Shown here one piece after another: positions 32,487 to 38,041 of a stretch of 38,041 bases of DNA. The DNA lies in contig CALUQC010000016.1 in NCBI GenBank assembly GCA_944322805.1, forward strand, positions 1-38,041, given 5' to 3'. The translations under genes were made by a program, and so were the position numbers. The stretch comes from an uncultured Bacteroidales bacterium. Its GTDB lineage: Bacteria; Bacteroidota; Bacteroidia; Bacteroidales; UBA932. Under the pieces are notes generated by a model. It was not told where the DNA came from, searched no databases, and worked only from the letters and a program-made list of their open reading frames with translations. The number at the start of each line of letters is the position of its first letter. Within the stretch, counting starts at the first letter, position 1.

Positions 32487-34310
32487 ATGGAACTCAGAAG
32501 CAAGAAAAGCACTACAGGCAGGAAAATGGCCGGAGCAAGAGGGCTTTGGCGGGCCAACGGAATGAAAGACAGTCAGATAGGAAAACCTGTCATCGCGATA
32601 GTCAATTCTTTCACCCAGTTCGTCCCCGGGCATGTGCATCTGCATGAAATCGGACAGGAAATCAAAAGGAAAATCGAGGAATCAGGCTGCTTCGCCGCGG
32701 AATTCGATACGATAGCCATCGACGACGGCATCGCAATGGGGCACGACGGCATGCTCTACTCTCTCCCGTCAAGGGATCTGATAGCGGACAGCATAGAGTA
32801 CATGTGCAATGCGCATTGCGCCGACGCGATGATATGCATTTCGAACTGCGACAAGGTCACGCCCGGAATGCTGATGGCGGCCATGAGGCTGAACATCCCT
32901 GCCGTATTCGTATCCGGAGGCCCTATGGAGGCCGGACGTGTGAACGGGAAGGATTATGACCTGATAGATATCATGGTAAAGGGGGCTGACGAGTCGGTAT
33001 CCGATGAAGAACTGGCCGCGTTGGAAAGAATGGGGTGTCCGACATGCGGATGCTGTTCCGGCATGTTTACCGCCAATTCGATGAACTGCCTTTCAGAGGC
33101 TTTGGGAATGGCTCCTGTGGGAAACGGGACATTGCTTGCCACCCACGCTGAACGGAAGGCTCTTTTCATGCTCGGAGCGGAACTCATAGTCAGGAATACC
33201 AAGGCGTATTATTATGACGGGGACGAGTCCGTGCTTCCGCGTTCGATAGCCACCAGGTCCGCCTTCATGAACGCCATGTCTCTCGACATAGCGATGGGTG
33301 GCTCCACCAATACGGTCCTGCATCTCCTGGCCATAGCCAACGAGTCCGGAGTGGATTTCAGGATGAAGGACATAGACGAACTGTCGAGGAGGATTCCGGT
33401 GCTGTGCAAGGTAGCTCCGAATTGCAGTTACCACATCCAGGACGTGAACAGGGCCGGGGGAGTAATGGGTATCCTCGGTGAACTCGACAGGGGAGGATTC
33501 CTCGATACGTCAGTGTCCCGGGTGGACTATGGGACCCTTGCGGAAGCCATTTCGGAAAACGATATCATGAGGCCGACCGCAAAACCGTCCTCGAAGAAGA
33601 AATATCTTGCTGCCCCGTCGTGGGAAAGGACGGTGAAACTCGGCGAATGCACGGACATTTATCCTGAACTGGATACCGACCGCGCGTCTGGCTGCATAAG
33701 GGATGTGGCCCATGCATATTCTGCTGACGGCGGCCTTGCCGTGCTGTACGGGAATATTGCCGCGGACGGCTGCATCGTCAAGACGGCCGGAGTAGACGAA
33801 AGTATTCTGAAATTCAGCGGCCCGGCAAAAGTGTTCGAGTCTCAGGAAGAAGCCTGCGAGGGCATCCTCGGCGGCGCGGTGAAGTCCGGCGATGTGGTCG
33901 TGATTTCGTATGAAGGTCCGAAAGGCGGTCCCGGAATGCAGGAAATGCTTTATCCGACATCCTATATCAAGAGCCGGCACCTCGGCAAGGAGTGCGCCCT
34001 GATAACGGACGGCCGTTTCAGCGGAGGCACGTCGGGACTTTCCATAGGACATATTTCTCCGGAAGCCGCTTCCGGAGGCAATGTGGCCCTGCTTCGTGAC
34101 GGAGACATCATTTCCATCGATATAAAATCCCGCTCCATAAATGCGGAAGTTTCCGATGAGGAATTTGCGGCAAGAAGGGAGGAGGAAATGAAAAGAGGTG
34201 CTGCGGCATTCACTCCGCATTCACGCTGCAGGACAGTATCCAAGGCACTGAAGGCATATTCCGCCCTTGTCTCGTCCGCTGACAAAGGAGCTGTCCGGCT
34301 TGTGGACTGA
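32487..34310 (+). CDS. ilvD: Dihydroxy-acid dehydratase
   Basis: The 607-residue protein dehydrates 2,3-dihydroxy-isovalerate and -methylvalerate to the keto acids. It carries the Fe-S cysteines in [21 protein letters not shown] and [33 protein letters not shown] near residue 75, and the C-terminal [14 protein letters not shown] and [21 protein letters not shown]. Length matches the E. coli enzyme. It heads ilvD-ilvB-ilvN-ilvC behind the leader attenuator; ilvB starts 30 bp downstream. Confidence 0.97.
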   Translation: MELRSKKSTTGRKMAGARGLWRANGMKDSQIGKPVIAIVNSFTQFVPGHVHLHEIGQEIKRKIEESGCFAAEFDTIAIDDGIAMGHDGMLYSLPSRDLIADSIEYMCNAHCADAMICISNCDKVTPGMLMAAMRLNIPAVFVSGGPMEAGRVNGKDYDLIDIMVKGADESVSDEELAALERMGCPTCGCCSGMFTANSMNCLSEALGMAPVGNGTLLATHAERKALFMLGAELIVRNTKAYYYDGDESVLPRSIATRSAFMNAMSLDIAMGGSTNTVLHLLAIANESGVDFRMKDIDELSRRIPVLCKVAPNCSYHIQDVNRAGGVMGILGELDRGGFLDTSVSRVDYGTLAEAISENDIMRPTAKPSSKKKYLAAPSWERTVKLGECTDIYPELDTDRASGCIRDVAHAYSADGGLAVLYGNIAADGCIVKTAGVDESILKFSGPAKVFESQEEACEGILGGAVKSGDVVVISYEGPKGGPGMQEMLYPTSYIKSRHLGKECALITDGRFSGGTSGLSIGHISPEAASGGNVALLRDGDIISIDIKSRSINAEVSDEEFAARREEEMKRGAAAFTPHSRCRTVSKALKAYSALVSSADKGAVRLVD

Positions 34311-34340
34311 GACGGAAAAATAAAACGAACATGACACGAT

Positions 34341-36044
34341 ATGAATAACGGAAATGAAAAGATATCCGGCTCGGAAGCATTGATCCGGGCCTTGATTCAG
34401 GAAGGCGTTGACACGATATTCGGTTATCCGGGAGGAGCCATAATGCCGGTTTACGACGCCTTGTTCGATCATCTCGACAAGATCAGGCATATACTCGTGC
34501 GTCATGAGCAGGGAGCTACCCATGCTGCCGAAGGATATGCGAGGGCTTCCGGCAAAACGGGGGTCTGCATGGTGACGGGAGGGCCTGGTGCTACCAATAC
34601 CCTTACCGGTATTGCGGATGCCATGCTCGACAGTACTCCGATAGTGGTGCTGGCCGGGCAGATAGCCACCGAGTTCATCGGTACGGACGCTTTCCAGGAA
34701 GTGGATTTCACGTGCGTCACGCAGCCTATCTGCAAGTGGAGCTATCAGATAAGTTCTCCCGAGGAAATCACATGGGCGGTGGCGAGGGCGTTTTTCATAG
34801 CGCGCAGCGGCCGGCCCGGGCCCGTGGTGCTGAGCATAGCCAAGAATGCGCAGGTGGGTTTGACGGCATACGTGCCTCAGAAAGTGAATTATATCCGAAG
34901 CTACGACGATGACCCCGAGATAGACATGTCCAGGATAGAGGAGGCTGCCGCTGCGATAAATTCGGCGAAAAAGCCTTTCGTACTGGCAGGACAGGGTATC
35001 GAGCTCGGCAATGCCCAGGATGAATTCAGGGCCTTTGTCGAAAAGGGAGACCTTCCGTTCGGCTGTACGCTGCTCGGACTTTCGGTCCTGCCGTCGTCGC
35101 ATCCGCTGAACATGGGGATGCTCGGCATGCACGGCAATTATTGCAACAACGTGAAAACGAACGAGTGCGATGTCCTGGTTGCTGTCGGAATGCGTTTCGA
35201 CGACAGGGTGACCGGCAATCTCGAGACTTACGCCCGGCAGGCGAAAGTCATCCATTTGGACATAGATCCGGCGGAGATAGGGAAAAACGTGCCTGTGGAT
35301 ATCCCGGTGCTCGGAAACTGCAGGAAGACTCTGGCTCTGCTCACGGAAAGGCTGTCGCGCGCCGACAGGTCTGAATGGAAGGACAGTTTCGAAGCATACC
35401 GGAGAGAGGAGTATGAAAAGGTCATACGCAAGGAGCTGTATCCCGGGTCAGGGCCGTTGAATATGGGAGAGGTCGTAAATGCCGTGAGCGAGGCTGTCGG
35501 GCACAATGCCATATTGGTGACGGATGTGGGCCAGAATCAGATGATGGCTGCGCGTTATTTCAAGTTTACCTCCATGCGCAGCATCCTTACGTCCGGAGGA
35601 ATGGGGACCATGGGATATTGCATACCGGCGGCTGTAGGGGCATGCGTGGCGCGTCCGGACAGGACTGTGTGCGCATTTACCGGAGACGGAGGCTTGCAGA
35701 TGACCGTGCAGGAGTTCGGGACCATCATGGAGCAGAAGCTGCCGGTGAAACTTATATTGCTGAACAACAGCTATCTCGGCAACGTTCGCCAGTGGCAGCA
35801 GCTGTTCTTCAACAGGCGTTATGCGTTTACCCATCTTGAAAATCCTGATTTCCAGATGGTGGCGTCCGCCTACGGGATTCCTTCGCGCCGCGTGACCGAA
35901 CGGCCCGGACTGAAAGATGCCATCAGGGAAATGCTGGAGACCGACGGCCCGTTCCTTCTCGAAGCCTGTGTCGCGGAGGAGGGGAACGTGATGCCGATGA
36001 CGCCTCCGGGGCAGTCGATAGACAATATGTTGATGGAATGTTGA
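34341..36044 (+). CDS. ilvB: Acetolactate synthase large subunit
   Basis: The 567-residue protein is a thiamine-diphosphate enzyme. The N-terminal domain has FGYPGGAIMPVYDAL and the activating Glu in RHEQGATHAAEGYAR. The C-terminal domain has the cofactor motif GDGGLQMTVQEFGT ending in LNNSYLG. It condenses pyruvate with pyruvate or 2-ketobutyrate to start valine/leucine and isoleucine synthesis. The presence of a small subunit gene 10 bp downstream and its place between ilvD and ilvC argue for the biosynthetic rather than the catabolic enzyme. Confidence 0.96.
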   Translation: MNNGNEKISGSEALIRALIQEGVDTIFGYPGGAIMPVYDALFDHLDKIRHILVRHEQGATHAAEGYARASGKTGVCMVTGGPGATNTLTGIADAMLDSTPIVVLAGQIATEFIGTDAFQEVDFTCVTQPICKWSYQISSPEEITWAVARAFFIARSGRPGPVVLSIAKNAQVGLTAYVPQKVNYIRSYDDDPEIDMSRIEEAAAAINSAKKPFVLAGQGIELGNAQDEFRAFVEKGDLPFGCTLLGLSVLPSSHPLNMGMLGMHGNYCNNVKTNECDVLVAVGMRFDDRVTGNLETYARQAKVIHLDIDPAEIGKNVPVDIPVLGNCRKTLALLTERLSRADRSEWKDSFEAYRREEYEKVIRKELYPGSGPLNMGEVVNAVSEAVGHNAILVTDVGQNQMMAARYFKFTSMRSILTSGGMGTMGYCIPAAVGACVARPDRTVCAFTGDGGLQMTVQEFGTIMEQKLPVKLILLNNSYLGNVRQWQQLFFNRRYAFTHLENPDFQMVASAYGIPSRRVTERPGLKDAIREMLETDGPFLLEACVAEEGNVMPMTPPGQSIDNMLMEC

Positions 36045-36054
36045 GGACTTGATT

Positions 36055-36612
36055 ATGGAAGATACTGTTTTATACACGATAATAGTGCATTCCGAGAATT
36101 TTTCCGGAATACTGAACCAGATAGCCGCAGTCTTTACCCGGCTTCAGGTCAATATCGAAAGCCTGAATGTCTCGGCTTCGTCGATGAAGAACGTACACAA
36201 GTTTACCATCAGCTGCAAGACCACGCCTAAGAACATGGACAAGATTTTGGGGCAGATAAACAAGAAGATGGACGTGATAAATGCGTCGTGCTACACGGAT
36301 GACGAGATTTTCCAGAGCGAGATAGCCATGTTCAAGATTTCCACGGACGAGTTCAAGAACAGCGATGACACGAGCCGTCTCCTGCGGGGGTACAACACTC
36401 ATATTGTGGAGGTGACTCCCGATTTCATAGTTGTGGAGCTGGCAGGCTCGAGCGAGGCCATCAATTCTCTCTACAGGGAACTGACGCGGATAGGCTGCGC
36501 CGTAAAGCAGTTCGTGCGTTCCGGAAAGGTGGCTGTGACGGCTTCTCCTCTCGAGAAAGTGAGCGATCTGCTTGCAAAAAGAGCCGAAAGATATAAGGAC
36601 AGATTGCAATAA
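36055..36612 (+). CDS. ilvN: Acetolactate synthase small (regulatory) subunit
   Basis: The 185-residue protein begins with an ACT domain (about residues 5-80: YTIIVHSENFSGILNQIAAVFTRLQVNIESLNV) followed by the C-terminal small-subunit domain (about 85-170). This subunit raises activity of the large subunit and gives feedback inhibition by valine or related amino acids. The ATG at 36055 follows the ilvB stop by 10 bp; an in-frame TTG two codons earlier is less likely. The length fits the IlvH/IlvN long form. Confidence 0.93.
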   Translation: MEDTVLYTIIVHSENFSGILNQIAAVFTRLQVNIESLNVSASSMKNVHKFTISCKTTPKNMDKILGQINKKMDVINASCYTDDEIFQSEIAMFKISTDEFKNSDDTSRLLRGYNTHIVEVTPDFIVVELAGSSEAINSLYRELTRIGCAVKQFVRSGKVAVTASPLEKVSDLLAKRAERYKDRLQ

Positions 36613-36708
36613 TTGCTAATTTAGCAGAATTTCAAGGCCGGATGCCGGCCATGGTGAAGGATATATTTTATAAATTCGTCCGTCGGACGAGCAAATGTAA
36701 AACGAATT
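36613..36708 (+). other. Structured spacer between ilvN and ilvC
   Basis: This 96-bp gap holds two compact hairpins: GGCCGG-ATG-CCGGCC (36636-36650) and TCGTCC-GTC-GGACGA (36676-36690). A weaker TGCTA/TAGCA pair lies near 36614-36627. None is followed by a T-run and no TAnnTTTG element is seen on the plus strand, so they look like RNA stability or processing elements rather than a terminator or promoter. Confidence 0.5.
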
Positions 36709-37758
36709 ATGGCAAAAATGAATTTCGGCGGGGTAGAAGAAAACGTAGTGACCCGCTCAGAATTTCCGCTTGAAAAAGCGAGGGAAGTATTGAAAAACGA
36801 GACTATTGCAGTTTTGGGTTATGGTGTCCAGGGTCCCGGACAATCCCTTAACCTGAAAGATAACGGCTTCAATGTAATCGTCGGGCAGAGGAAAGGCTCC
36901 AGGAGCTGGGACAAGGCTGTCGAGGACGGATGGGTGCCGGGAGAAACGTTGTTCGACATTGAGGAAGCCTGCGAAAAGGCTACGATTATCGAGTACCTGC
37001 TTTCGGATGCGGGCCAGATTTCCGTATGGCCGACTGTAAAAAAGCATCTGACTGCCGGCAAGGCCCTGTATTTCTCTCACGGTTTCGGCATCACGTACAA
37101 TGACAAGACAGGTATCGTGCCTCCTGCCGACGTGGATGTGATATTGGTGGCTCCAAAAGGCTCGGGAACATCGCTCCGCCGTCTTTTCCTGCAGGGCAAG
37201 GGTATCAATTCCTCTTATGCCATTTATCAGGATGCCACTGGAAAGGCTTACGAAAGGGTGATTGCACTCGGTGTAGGTGTCGGCTCCGGATATCTGTTCG
37301 AAACTACGTTCAAGCGTGAGGTATATTCCGACCTGACAGGTGAAAGAGGTACTCTCATGGGTGCTATCCAGGGTATCTTTGCCGCACAGTATCAGGTGCT
37401 CAGGGAGAACGGGCATACCCCTTCCGAGGCATTCAACGAAACGGTGGAGGAACTCAGCCAGAGCCTCATGCCTCTCATTGCCGAGAACGGAATGGACTGG
37501 ATGTATGCGAACTGCTCCACTACGGCACAGCGCGGTGCCCTCGATTGGTGGAAGAAATTCCGTGATGCGACCCTGCCGGTATTCAAGGACCTTTATGAGA
37601 GCGTGAAGACAGGAAACGAGGCTCAGATTTCCATCGATGCCAACAGTCGTCCGGACTATCGCGAAAAGCTGAATGCGGAACTCAAGGAACTGCATGACAG
37701 CGAGATCTGGCGTACCGGAGAAACTGTAAGGGCACTCCGTCCAGAGCGTTCGAAGTAA
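36709..37758 (+). CDS. ilvC: Ketol-acid reductoisomerase
   Basis: The 349-residue protein has an N-terminal Rossmann domain with IAVLGYGVQGPGQSLNLKDNG and the cofactor loop GQRKGSRSW. A C-terminal helical domain contains the metal ligands in SDLTGERGTLMGAIQGIF and in the VEELSQSLMPLI helix. It converts acetolactate or acetohydroxybutyrate to dihydroxy acids. The cofactor loop with Arg, Lys and Ser residues suggests NADPH preference, which is inference. A structured 96-bp spacer separates it from ilvN. The next reading frame starts directly at its stop codon. Confidence 0.96.
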   Translation: MAKMNFGGVEENVVTRSEFPLEKAREVLKNETIAVLGYGVQGPGQSLNLKDNGFNVIVGQRKGSRSWDKAVEDGWVPGETLFDIEEACEKATIIEYLLSDAGQISVWPTVKKHLTAGKALYFSHGFGITYNDKTGIVPPADVDVILVAPKGSGTSLRRLFLQGKGINSSYAIYQDATGKAYERVIALGVGVGSGYLFETTFKREVYSDLTGERGTLMGAIQGIFAAQYQVLRENGHTPSEAFNETVEELSQSLMPLIAENGMDWMYANCSTTAQRGALDWWKKFRDATLPVFKDLYESVKTGNEAQISIDANSRPDYREKLNAELKELHDSEIWRTGETVRALRPERSK

Positions 37759-38041
37759 TTGGAAAAGATTTATAAGGACCCGGAGATCGGTCCGATAGTA
37801 TTGGTAAAAAGCGCCGCCTGCAGGAGGGTTTCCATCAGGGTGCATCCTGCGGACGGCGTCAGAGTCATTATCCCGAGGTCTTTGTCTTACGACGAAGGCC
37901 TCAGGTTTTTCATACTCAAACGGGACTGGGTCATCGGTACGGCCGCGAGACAGAAAAGGAAAATTTCCGACGCGCTCGCTTCGGGAAAGGCAGTGGGCCT
38001 GCTCGGGAACGGGGCTGTGGTGCGGTCTCTCATGTCTGAAA
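37759..38041 (+). CDS. YgjP-like metallopeptidase (DUF45), 3'-truncated by window edge
   Basis: A frame open to the window's end encodes 94 residues. It starts MEKIYKDPEIGPIVLVKSAA and contains RRVSIRVHPADGVRVIIPR and SYDEGLRFFILKRDWV. This matches the N-terminal region of YgjP-like (DUF45) zinc metallopeptidases; the HExxH motif would lie beyond the window, so the call is provisional. The only sensible start is a TTG immediately after the ilvC stop codon (TAATTG); the first in-frame ATG is at 38032. The gene may be co-transcribed with the ilv operon without sharing its pathway. Confidence 0.6.
   Translation, partial: MEKIYKDPEIGPIVLVKSAACRRVSIRVHPADGVRVIIPRSLSYDEGLRFFILKRDWVIGTAARQKRKISDALASGKAVGLLGNGAVVRSLMSE

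Overview
The window looks like chromosomal core sequence from a member of the Bacteroidota, most likely Bacteroidales. The sequence offers three lines of support. Several genes carry the Bacteroidota promoter pattern (TTTG, 19-20 bp, TAnnTTTG), with clear full matches ahead of a porin gene, rpmH and tyrS. There are families typical of the phylum: a Porin_10-like outer-membrane protein, a BT_3928/DoxX-like protein, and a PepSY-like periplasmic protein next to a two-component system. The gene content is otherwise housekeeping. Base composition is moderately GC-rich and even. A Rikenellaceae/Alistipes-like origin is a guess. I see no tRNA, rRNA, insertion sequence, prophage or CRISPR array.

Layout. 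1-2118 (+): the 3' half of an M13 peptidase and a LolC/E-like permease. 2152-5925 (-): a Porin_10-like gene followed by a short MltF-like lytic transglycosylase. 6015-8088 (-): pncB-pncA for NAD salvage. 8231-10416 (+): a sugar-kinase-like APH domain fused to a RapZ C-terminal domain, translationally coupled to a MurU-like nucleotidyltransferase; this is a candidate cell-wall sugar recycling module. 10418-12398 (-): a CPBP protease and a second sugar nucleotidyltransferase. 12517-12825 (+): an FtsB/DivIC-like division protein. 12838-12996: a structured inverted-repeat element. 12998-15280 (-): purB and folP. 15405-17334 (+): tmk and a BT_3928-like membrane protein. 17350-21492 (-): polA, an ECF sigma factor and rsmG in one operon, then rpmH with its own promoter. 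21692-24193 (+): an OmpR-type regulator, its histidine kinase and a PepSY-like protein. 24199-27134 (-): tyrS, rbfA and a LolC/E permease.

27245-38041 (+) is a branched-chain amino acid supercluster: leuA-leuC-leuD-leuB, then ilvD-ilvB-ilvN-ilvC, then the start of a YgjP-like metallopeptidase. Each of the two operons begins with a TAnnTTTG promoter, a short leader ORF and an intrinsic terminator lying before the first structural gene. The leu leader is a 26-codon ORF with 6 Leu codons. The ilv leader is a 29-codon ORF in which 17 residues are Ile, Leu or Val. This is the layout of ribosome-mediated transcription attenuation and is the most interesting regulatory signal here. Neither leader ORF would normally be called because of its size.

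Other items worth attention are the kinase-RapZ fusion, the sigma factor overlapping the end of polA, the loss of proofreading residues in Pol I, and two intergenic repeat elements (12838-12996 and 25788-25848).
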